From: Euborellia annulipes
Lineage: Eukaryota; Arthropoda; Insecta; Dermaptera; Anisolabididae
Length of the DNA: 64,000 nucleotides
Assembly: GCA_023213315.1 (NCBI GenBank)
Contig: JAKCPI010009509.1
Span: forward strand, 62,001-126,000
Direction: 5' to 3'
In this document: in pieces, positions 1-11,245 of the stretch
Layout of the letters: each line of letters opens with the position of its first letter
Position numbering within the stretch: the first letter of the stretch is position 1
Program-made: the position numbers and the translations under genes
Notes under the pieces: generated by a model
What the model saw: the letters and a program-made list of their open reading frames with translations, nothing else
What the model was told of the DNA's origin: nothing
Databases searched by the model: none

Positions 1-450
1 TTTAGTTTCCGACAGTACGATTCATTTGAATTCAAGATGTAAAATTTATAAACATTGGAAAATATTTATATTTTGTTACCATGGTAACCATTTCTCCTAT
101 CTTTCCTATAAAGTACAAGAGTAAAGTGTGCTTCAAAAGATTTCAATGGCAAAATGAGATTTGAAAGAGCGTCTAAAAAATAATTTATTTTTGAATTTTA
201 ATCAAAATCGTTGGAGCGAATTTTGGGAAAATCGAAAAAACTGAAAAAGTGCATCACTAAACTACTAGTACTTTTTGGCCGATTTTGTTTAAAAGCTTAT
301 TTTCACTCTTCTGGGGGTGTCTTACTTAAATGTAAAATTTCAACCTCGTAGCTATCTACGTTGCTGAGATATTTTGTTCACAGACAGACACACTGACAGA
401 CTAATTTGCGGGAAGCACTTTTTTGGACTCAGGGGACCTCAAAACGGATA
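1..450 (-). repeat. R1 interspersed repeat, partial (window edge)
   Basis: Minus-oriented copy of the R1 family. It carries the family landmarks in order: TTACCATGGTAACCATTTCT, GAGTAAAGTGTGCTTCAAA, ACTAGTACTTTTTGGCCGAT, the C/G-rich GGGGGTGTC segment, and GGACTCAGGGGACCTCAAAA. The hairpin end lies outside the window. The TATA end is missing because similarity stops near 455. It has no coding capacity. Confidence 0.85.
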
Positions 451-919
451 TTAAGATAATAATCTTAATTCCATCGGTCAGCAATAATAAACGAACAGAT
501 TAGCTCCTACTTCCTCTTAATTTTCCGACCTGATGCTAATAAATAATGCAAATATATATTTTTTTTAATCACATTTATGAATAAATTAATCAAATCATAT
601 TTTGCAAAAAATTCAAGTTATTATATAATCATTAAGGATAAATATTTCCAAAAAAATATAAAAAAAAGACAAAAAAATTGTGTGATAAATTTTTAATAAT
701 TTATCATAGAGATTAACTGAGCGCGATAACGTTATGGATAAAACATATGACATGAGAGCAAACGTCCTAGGTCGCCGGTGTTATTTATATATTTAATAAA
801 AAAAAAAACCGGAGGACGTATCAGATCTCTTCTATAGGGTGGACCAAAAGAATAACACTCGTTAACATTAACGAAGAAAAAAAATGTTTTATAGCATTAT
901 ATTTAACTGGTATAACTGG
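451..919. other. AT-rich intergenic DNA, no gene seen
   Basis: Long A and T runs with no credible open frame and no recognised repeat. Confidence 0.5.
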
Positions 920-990
920 CTGCAATGACTGCCTTCGGTGGGCCTTCCTTCTAGCCAGGGAGCTGCGCCCCCCTGACCCCCTTTTCGCCA
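920..990 (+). repeat. GC-rich module shared with 51,385-51,445
   Basis: A short GC-rich block in AT-rich surroundings: CTAGCCAGGGAGCTGCGCCC preceded by GCCTTCGGTGGGCCTTCC. A closely similar block sits at 51,395-51,440 (GCCTAGCCAGGGGGCTGCGC). Two independent copies argue for a repeat rather than a unique functional element. Confidence 0.55.
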
Positions 991-1264
991 ATATGGAATA
1001 ATTCTTGTTTAAACATAATTGTTATGTTAAGATGTTAAGTATTAAAATCGCGTTTTTAATCTTAACTTAATAATTAGAAAATGGGAATGATAATGAGAAA
1101 TCAATAGATGTTAAAAACTGAGAACAATATTTATTGAAGATTTGAATCATTTTAATTTATTTTAAAAATTATATTTTATCAATTTAAAAATTGAATAATT
1201 AAATCTCACAATTATTTTTTTATAATTCGTCATTTATATTAAATTTCAACTTTCCTATTTTTGT

Positions 1265-1560
1265 CGTCACGGGGAAGGATCTTGAGTTCAAGTAGGGTAG
1301 TGGGGTGACACCAAAAAGCGTCTGCCAGAGGTGTCATAAATCATAAAGCTGCCAAAAGGAAAAATAATAGATTTGTGTTCAAATATTGAAAAAATTTGAT
1401 TTTAATTAATTCCTCAAAACATTTAAGAAATTCAAATTATTGCTACGTTACTCACTACATGTATTTAATTTGAAAAAGATTAATTGGAAATTGTGGATTT
1501 CTATAGAACATATATTAATACATACATACATTTTTCCATTTCATTTATATATATATATAT
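1265..1560 (+). repeat. R2 interspersed repeat, copy 1
   Basis: About 240 bp are shared with 53,975-54,212. Landmarks are GTCATAAATCATAAAGCTGC, TAATTAATTCCTCAAAACA and GGATTTCTATAGAACAT. It is non-coding, and the class is unknown. The second copy is interrupted at its 3' side by a large fold-back element. Confidence 0.65.
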
Positions 1561-1924
1561 AGATTACAGTTATGTTTTTATCTCATAAAACACCATTATG
1601 TACATTTTTCCTTTTACCATCTTTGCCGCTCTAGGTTGCAGCCTACTTAGCCTATTTATAAATACAGCCCTGAGTCAAATAAATTTCTATAAATCCTTTG
1701 TCCGAATGTCTGTCTGTGATCAAAATAAATTCTAAAGGAAAAATAAGCTACGGGCTTGAAATTTTATATTAGTTAAGTTAGGTACCCCATTGAGGCGATA
1801 ATACATGTAAGAGTGAGGGAAGGGGGACAAAGGGGTCTATAATGCCCAGGGCGCCACTCTCAAAGGGCGTCAAATGCTTCCCTAGATAAACAAGATTTTC
1901 TGAAAAATTTTAATTTTTTTAACC
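1561..1924. other. No gene; possible degraded hAT-like end
   Basis: Mostly AT-rich. Around 1,838-1,866 the string GCCCAGGGCGCCACTCTC resembles GC-rich blocks at 13,735 and 27,200 and may be an old transposon end. Confidence 0.3.
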
Positions 1925-2345
1925 AGAGTCGCACAGCACACACAACTTTCTCTTATCTTCGGTAATAACGAAAGTTGTGTACTGAGCTGTCCCTTTAAAT
2001 TTTTTGTGTCCAGATAGCCTATATTTAGTTTCCCATAGCACCTTAGTTCCAAACTTTGCCACTTCGTTTCATAGATTGCCCTGAGCTACGAAAATTTCCA
2101 TTGCCGGGCCCCGAGCTCAATTTTGTGTCTATTATAGCATTTTTTATTCTCTTAAGACCTTAAATTTCAAATTTAATCGCTTTTCGAGTTGTGCAGCCCA
2201 AGATAATTAATTTAGAAAAATTGGCGTGCCCTAGTTCAAATTTGTGTCCATCATAACTATCTATATATTAAGCCCTCCTACATTTTTTGTCCTATTGTGA
2301 TCGTAAATGAATACTAAATTTCAAAACTGGTAAATATCGTCTTTT
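1925..2345. repeat. R1b: R1-type hairpin joined to a different body
   Basis: A degenerate version of the R1 hairpin (CACAACTTTCTCTTATC, loop, then ..CGAAAGTTGTGTACTGAGC) is followed by TTAGTTTCCCATAGCACCTT. That last stretch is not part of the ordinary R1 body but is shared with 19,780-19,800. Weaker similarity to the 19.8-19.96 kb copy continues near 2,305-2,335. Confidence 0.6.
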
Positions 2346-3320
2346 ACCAAACGACGGTAAAACAGTTTATCTTGTTTTTCCATTGTATTATTTCAATTAA
2401 TTTTTATTATTCTATAACTTTTATAAAAATATATAGGGGCCTATTCTCTTGACTTGTCTCTCTGAAAATTTATTTTTATATAGTTTTACTTTAGCTGAGG
2501 CATACAAATTTTATAATTTTTTTTCACCTTTGAACTAAACAGTTAGATTTATATTAAATCTCATATTAAAAAAAAAAATTTCAACGTTTTAGAAAATATT
2601 TATCATTTATTTTTACCTCTTTTATTAAAGGGTAGGATAAAATAACTTGGTGGAGAGCGTTAAAAAGAAATTACCTAAAGCGCTTAAAACAATATAAAAT
2701 TTATAAGATAAATAAGCCATGGCATATAACCATTTTTCTTTGTTATCTATGTAAGAATATTATTAGTAGTCAGGATAAGGCGGTTCCTTCCACTTTATTA
2801 AATATATATATTTGCACTCACGAACGTTCCATCTCTTATAACTTTCTGCTGCTCTGCTTCATAAATCTCTTAAAAATATCTGTTTTACTCTCGTTTTATA
2901 AGCTAATTTAAAGATGATCTTTATCCACTCTTGATGATTATATTTTATTAATATTATAATATTATTTAAATTAAATTATTCTACTAAAATAATAATTTAG
3001 TAAATACATATTTTAATATTTTTTTAAAACAAATAAATAAAGATTTTAATATTTATATAGATGGGCGAATTACTATTTTTCCTGTATCCCCTTATACATT
3101 TTGTTAAAATTTTTTAATGTCATTATTGAAATTCACAATTTTTCGGATATATATGAGAACTGTTGCCTATATTTTATTCAGGGTGTTTCATAATAGTATT
3201 TAATTATTTTAGAGTTGATGATTTAAAGAAAAAAATTCATATGTACATGGGTCCGTTTTTGTTTTCTACAGTATCTGTAACAAGGGTGGTAATTTTTTTT
3301 TTTTAATAAGTTGGAACCTG
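2346..3320. other. Gene-free AT-rich stretch
   Basis: Low-complexity A/T runs with no supported reading frame and no recognised transposon end. Confidence 0.5.
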
Positions 3321-3555
3321 TATTAAGGCCCATATTCATAAACGAGACTTGTTGTCTGACTCCATGGAGTAAGACCTATTTGAACAAGTCGAGCTAGTTC
3401 GTGAATGTATTCATAGACGTTACTCAAGTAAGACCTGTTGAAGTCCTAGCTCCAATAACCATTTTTTGTTTGTCAAACCAATTGCTTCGTCTAGTTCATT
3501 CTAGTCATTGACTAGCTATTCTCTGATCGGATAAAACGGCAAACTTTGGTCACCA
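3321..3555. repeat. Possible PIF/Harbinger-like end with internal direct repeats
   Basis: Begins GGCCCATATTCATAAACGAG, a terminal style common in PIF/Harbinger elements. It contains two loose direct copies of an ATTCATA-(A/G)ACG...GTAAGACC motif, about 75 bp apart. I could not find the opposite terminus, so this may be a solo end. Confidence 0.3.
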
Positions 3556-3925
3556 CTGTGTTTATTAAAGCTTTTGTGGTTTGAAATATTATTATTAGGA
3601 GAATTTTTAATTATAGACCACATTTTTGTATTAAATATTTATTAAAAATATATAAATACTGTACAACGTTTCAACTGCTTATTCTGCAGCCGTTATCAAG
3701 CACTGTGCACTCGCTCCGACTCAAGTGAACTGACTGTCATGTCCGTTGCTTGCCTCTTTATATACAGCGACGTCAGCGCCATCTGTAGGCATTCCTGTGA
3801 AGTTAGATTCAAAGTTTTCCCGCCATTATTACTCAGTTTTCCATGAAGTCAGTCACATTTTTCAAAGCAAGTGTTTACATAAAAAGCATGATGTTACAAT
3901 AAGTTTTCTTAGTTTGATTTTTACA
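3556..3925 (-). mobile_element. Penelope-like fragment with hammerhead-like core
   Basis: The minus strand at 3,663-3,710 contains a degenerate CUGANGA-like box, a helix (GGCUGC / GCAGUU) around an AGAAUAA loop, and GAAACG. This is the order of a minimal hammerhead ribozyme as found in Penelope-like retroelement terminal repeats. The block TTTTTAATTATAGACCACAT at about 3,607-3,626 recurs at 41,966 and near 49,360. No reverse transcriptase remains here. Confidence 0.45.
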
Positions 3926-3967
3926 TAGATGTTAAAAATATTATTGTTAAATCATTCCAAAATTACA

Positions 3968-4036
3968 TATATATATATATACATATATACATACATATAC
4001 ATACATACATATATACACACATGCATACATACACAT
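3968..4036. repeat. (TA)n / (TACA)n microsatellite
   Basis: About 70 bp of TATATA, ACATA and CATACA units. Open frames crossing it only translate the microsatellite. Confidence 0.9.
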
Positions 4037-4220
4037 CGGTCACCACCTCTGCAGTCGAAAGAAAAATGTGGCAAACATTGTGAAGAAAAAAATTATCCAT
4101 GTTCGTATCCTGGGCGTGCGAGATTTTTTCATTAAATAAAAATATTTGTTTAATGTAAATAAATCTTCAAGTACGTTCTGGATAGGAATATTGAGTACCT
4201 CTACAAATAATAATATTTTT

Positions 4221-4400
4221 ATATAATTAGCTAATGTCCGTCTGACTGTCACGCTCAATAGAGGAAATATGTCAAATATGACCAACTTCCGTTGGAATTT
4301 TGAAACGAAAATTTTTATGCTTAAAGAGGACTTTCTAGAGATTACATGAAAATTATTTTCATATGTAATATTTAAAAATAATGAGTCATTAAAGTTTGAC
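4221..4400 (+). repeat. R3 interspersed repeat, copy 1
   Basis: Starts TATATAATTAGCTAATGTCC and continues with a CTGTCACGCTC motif, CTTCCGTTGGAATTTTGAAA, AAAGAGGACTTTCTAGAGAT and AAAATTATTTTCAT. Other copies are at 19,050-19,288 (minus), 30,784-31,055 (plus) and 48,484-48,690 (plus). It is non-coding. Confidence 0.75.
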
Positions 4401-5280
4401 CTAAGATGCCGGAAATATTAAAAAAAAAAAATAAATAGCTGTTAAACAATATCAATCACGGGGAATTCTCCCCTCCCCCCTCAAAAAATAAAATGTTGAA
4501 TGGGTCATTTGAATAAAATAGACAGTATATATATATAGTCTATTTTAAAATATTTTTTCGAAGGGGGGGGGAATAGTTTAAACGAATTCGCCCCCGATTA
4601 CTTAATAACTTAAACATCTAGATAGATGAATTCTGGTATACTTCTTACATTAAAATTCTAGATCTGTATCAACTTTTGGAGTAAATAAATCAAACTTAAG
4701 TAGTACTTTACCTAATAAGTTTTTTGAAAAATTTGGAATTTCGAAAACTCAATATTTTATGAGATAATCAACGATTATCAAATTAAAAAAAAAAATCAAA
4801 ACCAAATCCTACAAATATAAAATGTAAATATAAACAATTTCATTTATTTATGAGTTCAGGAGATTCATTTATTTACACTTAAATGAGTTTGTTTTGATTT
4901 TTTATTCAAAATTAGCAGGAATTTTTCTTCCTTGATTATTTCAAAAATTATTGTGTTTTCAAAAAAAAAAAAAAAAAAAAAAAAAAACACGTCAAAGAAT
5001 AAAACTTACTTACTTTTTAAAATAGAGTAATTTATCATAGCATGTCAACACACAAATGAGAAATATCAAAATTTTTGAAAAAATTTATTAGATAAAGTAT
5101 TTTTTCGGGTAATGTATTTACGCCTAAAGCTGAATTTTAGTGTAAGCTAATCACATATTTGTAGACTCAACGAGAAAGTCTAAGGGAAGCGATTCCCGAA
5201 TTTTTTATTTTATAACATTCTTAATAAATTAAATTCTCTTAGCTCATTATTTTAACCTCATGATAAATATTATTTTTTTT
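4401..5280. other. Gene-free AT-rich stretch with poly-A tract
   Basis: Nothing coding was seen. A pure A run of about 30 lies at 4,961-4,987, and G and C homopolymers lie near 4,470 and 4,565. Confidence 0.5.
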
Positions 5281-5765
5281 AGTGATTGTTGAAATGAAAT
5301 TCAGACGCTAGATAAACTTTGTGACGTAACGTGGAATGGTAGTTGGAATAAGGAAGAAGAGCCTTGAGGTAAAAATGTAGATCGCAAGCGCACTCAATTG
5401 CGAGGCATTCATTTGAGGCAGGAAGGGCTGAATAGCAAGAGGGGGTGGAGGTGTGGTGAGTACTGTGGTGGCTGGGGCGGTACAAGAACAATAGCACACA
5501 CGCAAACTTGCAGCCGCCCCGGCGTTTTAATTCAACACTTCCGTGAGGTGATTTAATATTATTATTTTATGTTGCAGTGGAGCTGTTCTTGTGTTTTGAG
5601 GAGGGGACAAAAGGGCAGGAGGGCAGGGGTTCTGTTTTTTCGAGTAATTTAGAGAAGAGCCTTCATTTCGCGAGCAGGCTTCCGTCTTTTCGCAAATCGA
5701 ACCTCAACACGCCATCGCGCATTCGCCTCTAATCAGGAATTAGCGAACCAAAGAAGAAATGGCAC
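5281..5765. other. GC-richer unique island, possible exon or promoter
   Basis: Composition rises well above the surroundings (for example GCAGCCGCCCCGGCG near 5,510 and CGCCATCGCGCATTCGCC near 5,710) and CpG dinucleotides cluster. Two overlapping minus-strand frames of 65-72 codons cross it, but neither has a recognisable motif and they conflict in frame. It may be a promoter, an untranslated exon or a regulatory element. I cannot tell which. Confidence 0.3.
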
Positions 5766-6504
5766 AACGCTCCGGTTTGCTTACATTTTTCTGTTTCCCT
5801 ATTTCTCTCTCTCTCTCTCTTTTTTTTCTCTAAATTGTGGATTCTTTCGTCTGGTCGAACGTGTTGCTTGTCTCAGACCTTTTATCTATAATTGCTCCTT
5901 TTGTTTGCACTCAAGCGACATTTTTACTTCAAGATCATTCATCCTTCATTCAATATAAAAACCGTATAATGGTTCAATTTTTTAGAGAGCAATAAAAATG
6001 ACATATTGTTAACATAAAAATTCATAAGCCCTTGAATACTTTCACTAATTCCTGGAGATTACGGGGGGATTAAATTATAATAACATTTTATTTAACGGCT
6101 TGATTGGGTGGGGAGGATGGGGTGGGGGGTGGAAGGGATTGTCACAAATCCCTCCCGACTCTCATGGCTTAAAACCTTAAAAAGAATTATATTTTCGAAT
6201 TTACTGAAAACTTTAAAACGTTTTGTTGTTTATTATAATCCAGATTAGATGAAGAAGTGATGAAAACAAATACGTTTATAATATAAATAAGAAATAGTTA
6301 TATTTATTTAAAATTTATTGGTATAATATGACCCAATATGGGAGATACTAGAGTACTGAAATTTCATTAAAAAGATCATAAAGAAATGGTGAAAATCACT
6401 TAAAAACATACAAAAGCACCTAAATTAATTGTCATAAACATTTTGAAAATTTTTATCTCCTTGTGCCTTTTATTTGGTTCGCGTAGTTACCCCCTATAAG
6501 GCTC
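5766..6504. other. Gene-free stretch
   Basis: A (CT)n run lies at 5,803-5,820 and a G-rich tract at 6,105-6,135. I see nothing supported as a gene. Confidence 0.5.
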
Positions 6505-6785
6505 TTGCACACCTACGATTGTATGCCTAACAGAGACATGGCTCTCCGAAATTATCATGAATTCTGAAGATTACATAATATGCAGAAAAGATAGAAGTTG
6601 TGAAATTACAAATAAAAAAGGGGAGGAAGTGTATTAATTGGCATCAATTCTAGACCAGTGAGCCTGACTGACGTAAGAAATATTAGAACTGGAAACCAAA
6701 GATTGCATTTGGATTTAAATGAAGGACCCAAATAAGAGATGCAAAATTTTTTCTCTGTGTTATAAACTTCCCTCCGACGCAGCTA
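6505..6785 (+). pseudogene. LINE apurinic-like endonuclease relic
   Basis: From 6,524 the plus strand reads CLTETWLSEIIMNSEDY and then a CRKDR motif. This matches the ETWL and YRRDR blocks of the APE-type endonuclease that opens ORF2 of Jockey/CR1-like non-LTR retrotransposons. After about 30 further codons the frame slips near a GGGGAGG run. The second frame continues with VLIGINSRP, the usual block after the G-rich turn. No start, reverse transcriptase or 3' tail follows. It is an old internal fragment. The identification rests on motif order only. Confidence 0.6.
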
Positions 6786-8205
6786 AATGTGATTACAAAG
6801 ATTTTTTTCTTACATGTTGTATTTCAAAATCTATTATCAAAATTTCTTTGAAATTTGAGATGGTGAGGTTTAAAGCTGTGTTGATTTGACGTGGAATAAC
6901 CCTATCGTCATCTCGGAAACTAGGATTTCTATAAAACAAAGAAAAAAAAACAATAAAAAGAGTGTAAATGTTCTTAAATAACAATTGAGAACAATTTAAA
7001 CATTTAAAATATTTAATTGTCTTTTTTATAATATACAACAAGATTAACTTCATTCACAACTCGCTCTCTTTTTACGTAAATTAATTGTATTTTTTTGCCT
7101 TTTCAAGTTTTTTTCTTCAATATCGTAGAATGAAAGAGTTGCTCAAGAAAGTTAATCCCTCACTTAATAATAATTAGAAATTAAAAAAAAAATTAGAAAT
7201 TTCCAAAAAATGAATAGACTTTTTTTTTGAAATTTAAATGTAAAATCTTACAAGAAAAGAATTTCTTTAATAATATTTTGTGTGTATGTTTTATTTTTTT
7301 GGACCAAATGTCTCATGATCTCCGGGATCACTAACCATCAATCATCTAACCCAGGATCTCCAATCTATCCTAAGCATCAGCAGAGAAATTTTTGAAAAAG
7401 CTTGGGAAATGGACTTTTTTAATATGCAACAAACAAGTTCATTAATATGAATTTATTTGCTAGAAAATATTAAAATTAAAATATATATATATACGTATAT
7501 ATTTGGATTAATTTAGAATATACAAGTTTATTAAATAGAAGTCTATGTATTGTTATATCTCGCTAGCTCTCTAATGGAAGAAAGTTTATTTTATTCAAAC
7601 TTTAAGATTCTATTTTGGTAAAAAAATTAAGTTTACATTATTTTGTTCCCGCCTACGTTGCTTACTCAACTTTAGAGGAGAAAAGTTTTTTTGTCATTTT
7701 TTTTATTTAGCCAAAAACTTAAGAATAAAAAGAATGAAACAGTCATAAAATAGCAGGGGGCACCGGGTAGCCCTTAATAGTGGCCGCTTGATGACAGCCC
7801 CAGGCGAAACTAATAAAAAAACAAACATCAAAACAAAGTTACAACCCACTAAGCTTTAACTTTATCGCTACTTTACTTTTATTGGTCATTTACTAAATCT
7901 CGATGCTAAAAGAATAATTGTTATAATCTGGCTTTTTAACTTTTGACAATGAATTCATCAATAATATAATGATCCCAGATAAAGAGCTTTCACCCTGAGA
8001 TCCCTTGTAAAATTTTAATATTCTACGATAACTTTAAATATATAACAGTTATATTATATTGTAATATTCCCAGGTAGCCTAAGCAGAGAAGTGAAAATTT
8101 TTTAAAATACATTTCCTAATGAGCACTTGATTGAAGCAAGGGAACACTAGCATAAAGGGAGAATTGTCAGATCGGGTTCATGGTCGAACTCACTCATTTA
8201 AATAG
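6786..8205. other. Gene-free AT-rich stretch
   Basis: A minus-strand frame of 86 codons (6,793-7,053) is lysine- and phenylalanine-rich, shows no motif and is probably spurious. A GC-rich scrap (CAGGGGGCACCGGGTAGCCC) at 7,754-7,773 may be an old transposon end. Confidence 0.45.
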
Positions 8206-8500
8206 AGCAGCGGTTCCCAACTCGTGGGCCGCGGGCTGATTGGAACTGGTTTCTTACTGATTGGGTACCTTTGAAATAGAGTATTGTAAAAATTAATTCC
8301 AAGAGTTATTGCAGATTTCGAGCCACATATGCACATTTGTTAATTTCTAGGAATATTAAACAATTATGTATCTGTTTTCATTGATTAAATTGCTCTAGAA
8401 ACTTATAGTCAGCTGTTTAATATTACTCGAAATTACAAACTACTCATGCGTGGCTCTCTCTTTAACACCTCATTATCAATTAATTGAAAATGTCATAAGG
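8206..8500. mobile_element. hAT-like element remnant, one end
   Basis: Starts CAGCGGTTCCCAACTCGTGG at 8,209, the terminal style of Charlie-type hAT elements. No matching inverted end was found. The distal part (GTGGCTCTCTC, CATTATCAATTA, AAGGATCAA) is also seen near 19,555-19,660, which suggests two relics of one family. Confidence 0.4.
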
Positions 8501-9535
8501 ATCAACACTTCTTGTAAGGATATGCAAAAATACTAAATTTTTTTTCCCTAAAGATAATTAAATTTAACTTAATATTGATTTCTGAAGAAACGAGGGAATA
8601 AAAAGCATTTGATCTTGTAACATAAGTTAGGTTCAATTCTACCTCAAAAGTACCTAACTCTATCAGAGATGTCTTCTGAGAAAGGGATCGATAGCCCACC
8701 TCGCTATAGTCCCATGACAGTTGCTCTCAGTTCTGACACTAATGAATGACGATTTCATTTCCCAAGATTTTCTAATTTTTCGTAAATCAATTTTATGTAC
8801 TAAAATAAAATTAAAAGGCAATGTTGACAATGAAGATATTTTAATCATTGTAAAATTTAAGTTTTCAATAGCCAAAAGTTTCTCAATGCCAGGAGATTCA
8901 CTTATAATAATCGGATCAAACCACTGATAAGATTCAACTCGACTGCATAGAAAGATATCATATAAGAGGGAGAGAGAAATGGGGAGGGAGCGAGGAGAAA
9001 AGGCCTGAGAGCCTGAAGAATATTTGAGAGTATTTCTGGTTTCTCTCGGGTTGTCGTCTTTCTATCTACCTCGCGTAAATTTGACAAAGTTTTCCTCAGT
9101 TATTCAAGTAAGCGATAAGGGGTGGGAAATCTTCTTCCTGTTAGCTAAGCAAGAAGCGAGCATTCTCACCAAATATGTATATATAATACTCTTTCTTGAT
9201 TTCACTTGAATATATTCAAGAGGATCTCTTTATAGGCTATTTAACATAGTCGTTGTTAAATATTAGAATTTCCATTGGAAACAGGAGTTAATGTATCAAT
9301 AAACAATAACTTTTGGTTAAAGACAATTTTAAATTTTCATTCCTATATTTGTCATCGGTAATGGGAGATATTAATTATACTCTATTTACCTCTTACCCAG
9401 GAATCAAAAATTCTAGTTTTTCAATAAATATTCAGTGAAAATTTGTAATCAAAAGTTGTTTGATAGGCTATCACACCAGAATATTTTGCCCCTACATATG
9501 GTATTAAATTTTCTATAAAATGTATCAAATCTATA
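8501..9535. other. Gene-free stretch
   Basis: Several overlapping frames of 60-70 codons on both strands conflict with one another and have no motif. A GA-rich run lies at 8,968-9,000. Confidence 0.45.
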
Positions 9536-9700
9536 TTCATTCATAGGAAAGTTTTTTTTTATTTTTCGACCATAAGAACCATTCCTCCTATGAAGTACAA
9601 GAGAAAAGTCTGCATCAAACAATTTAGCTGAGAAATAAGAATATACATTTTAAAGAGCATCTAAAAAATGTCTATTTATGAATTTTAATCAAAATCAAAA
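9536..9700 (-). repeat. R1 repeat fragment
   Basis: The central R1 landmarks are present in minus orientation: CCTATGAAGTACAAGAG, AATATACATTTTAAAGAGCA and GAATTTTAATCAAAATC. Both ends are missing. Confidence 0.7.
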
Positions 9701-9926
9701 AACCTTATGCAGCTATAGCTAGTTAACCATATCTGAACAAATTGACCCTTAGACTACTAAGAATAACAATTTACTCAACATTAAACAATGAATAGTTCAA
9801 TTAAAATAAACCGAGATTTCTGATAAATTTAGTTCTATAAATAATAACAATAATCGTGAAAGTCTATATCAATTAATCAAATTTAGTAATTGTTAATATT
9901 CATTTTTACATTATTTCTCTCTCTAG

Positions 9927-10520
9927 GACTCTCACGACTATCATTCAAAGATTATTCTTCAACGATAATTGTAGAACGTTTAATCGTTGATACGATTTTG
10001 CTCGGAACGTGTACGATTGTACGATTTGTTTATTTTTCACTAGTCTTCATTTGCAGTCACATTGTTCTATAATAAAGCAAGTTTGTTTTTGTTATAGAAT
10101 GAGTTTTAAAAGACAGTTGAGTAGACGTAAAATATTATTATTGAAATGCCTTTTTGAGGAGATGGAAGATGACGAAATACTTCTCTATATTTATGGGATA
10201 AAAAGAGAAAAAAATGGTCTTCATTGCTTAGTTCAAACATAAGTATGTTAGTAAGAGGGTATGTACCAAAAATTGATCATTTTCCATCTGAGTGAAGACG
10301 ACGAAATGTTCTCAGAATTTTTCCGTCTTTCTGTTGAACAGTTTGACTTTGTGAGATTAATCAAATAATCGTTGAAGACTTAGGATTATATTCACTTTTT
10401 ACTGGACTGTCAACGGTTATCGTTAACAACTCCAGCGGCAGTAGCTGGGAGCAAAACTGCTCATAAAAAATACAAAGAAATAGTGCTCAAGTTTAATCGT
10501 TGAACGAAATCGTGAGAGTC
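9927..10520 (+). mobile_element. PIF/Harbinger-like element, defective (594 bp)
   Basis: The terminal inverted repeats are GACTCTCACGA at 9,927 and TCGTGAGAGTC ending at 10,520. Subterminal CAACGAT / ATCGTTGA motifs also pair. The flanking triplets are CTA or TAG on the left and GTA on the right, so a clean 3-bp duplication is not preserved. Inside, from about 10,099, an open stretch begins MSFKRQLSRRK and runs to LVQT. A second piece then reads VPKIDHFPSE, shifts frame, and continues FFRLSVEQFDFV. That block resembles the conserved N-terminal segment of Harbinger transposases (FxRMSxxxFDxL). No DDE catalytic region is present, so the copy cannot move on its own. Confidence 0.6.
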
Positions 10521-10728
10521 GTACCGTGGAAAATGTACCTTATAATATTCAGTCCTTATATAAATAAGAAATATATTTGGAGTTAGTGAAAAATAGAATT
10601 TAGAGGTTTTCTGCAGTTAACTAAAATTAGATTTTATCTGGGTGGACGGTCCTTTGATATGGAAGAGTGTTAGAAGAAACAAGGTGATAAAGTTGAATAG
10701 TCTTTTAAAGAAGGCCGTTTGTGTGAAG
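10521..10728. other. Short gap without a feature
   Basis: No repeat or coding signal recognised. Confidence 0.4.
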
Positions 10729-10809
10729 ATGCGACACTTTATTGCACTCTTTCTCTTCCTCTCTTTGGTTCATGCCCTGCTGACGTGTTACCCTGTGCTC
10801 TCATCTTAA
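10729..10809 (+). CDS. Tiny ORF with a signal-peptide profile (unidentified)
   Basis: A 26-codon frame begins MRHFIALFLFLSLVHALLTC and ends with a stop at 10,807-10,809. It has a basic residue, a ten-residue hydrophobic core and small or polar residues (VHA) before a possible cleavage point, the layout of a secretory signal peptide. It could be the first coding exon of a secreted peptide gene, with splicing at one of the internal GT dinucleotides, or pure chance. No partner exon was recognised. Composition is GC-richer than the flanks. It could equally be an old transposon fragment. I do not assign a function. Confidence 0.18.
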   Translation: MRHFIALFLFLSLVHALLTCYPVLSS

Positions 10810-10922
10810 GGCCGCCTGAGCTCTAGGAAGAAATTTTTAAACGTTTCTAATTATTAAATATTTTCGAGATTTATATATATATGAATCAGATATTAGTATT
10901 CAAACATAACAATTCTTTAATA

Positions 10923-11245
10923 TACACACAGGAAGTTTATTTCTATTGAGGTATTAGGCAATTAATTTAATAAAGACGACTTTATTTTTTGGTGAAAATT
11001 TTTATTCCGACGACCAGCTAGCCTACCTTCTGGTTTCGGCCACAGAGGGCCATCGTCAGGCCTGTACAATAAAACAATAAAAAATTGTTTTTACAGGCCT
11101 GACGATGGCCCTCTGTGGCCGAAACCAGAAGGTTAGCGCTAGCTGGTCGTCGGAATAAAAAATTTTCACCAAAAAAAAAATCGTCTTTATTAAATTAATT
11201 GCCTAATACCTGCAATAGGAAATAAACTTCCTGTGTGTAATCAAT
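10923..11245. mobile_element. Near-perfect palindrome of two hammerhead-like units
   Basis: Two arms of about 150 bp (10,923-11,074 and 11,090-11,245) are inverted copies. Each carries CTGACGA, a GGCC / GGCC helix and GAAACC (plus strand 11,098-11,125; minus strand 11,033-11,059). This is the CUGANGA-helix II-GAAA order of a hammerhead ribozyme. Each arm ends in a CACACAGGAAGTTTATTTC-like outer block. Opposed terminal-repeat copies are typical of Penelope-like elements. No protein remnant is present between the arms. Confidence 0.65.

Noticed and set aside
8663..8927. Overlapping 68-70 codon frames on both strands
   Set aside because: Mirror-image open frames in AT-rich DNA with no motif.
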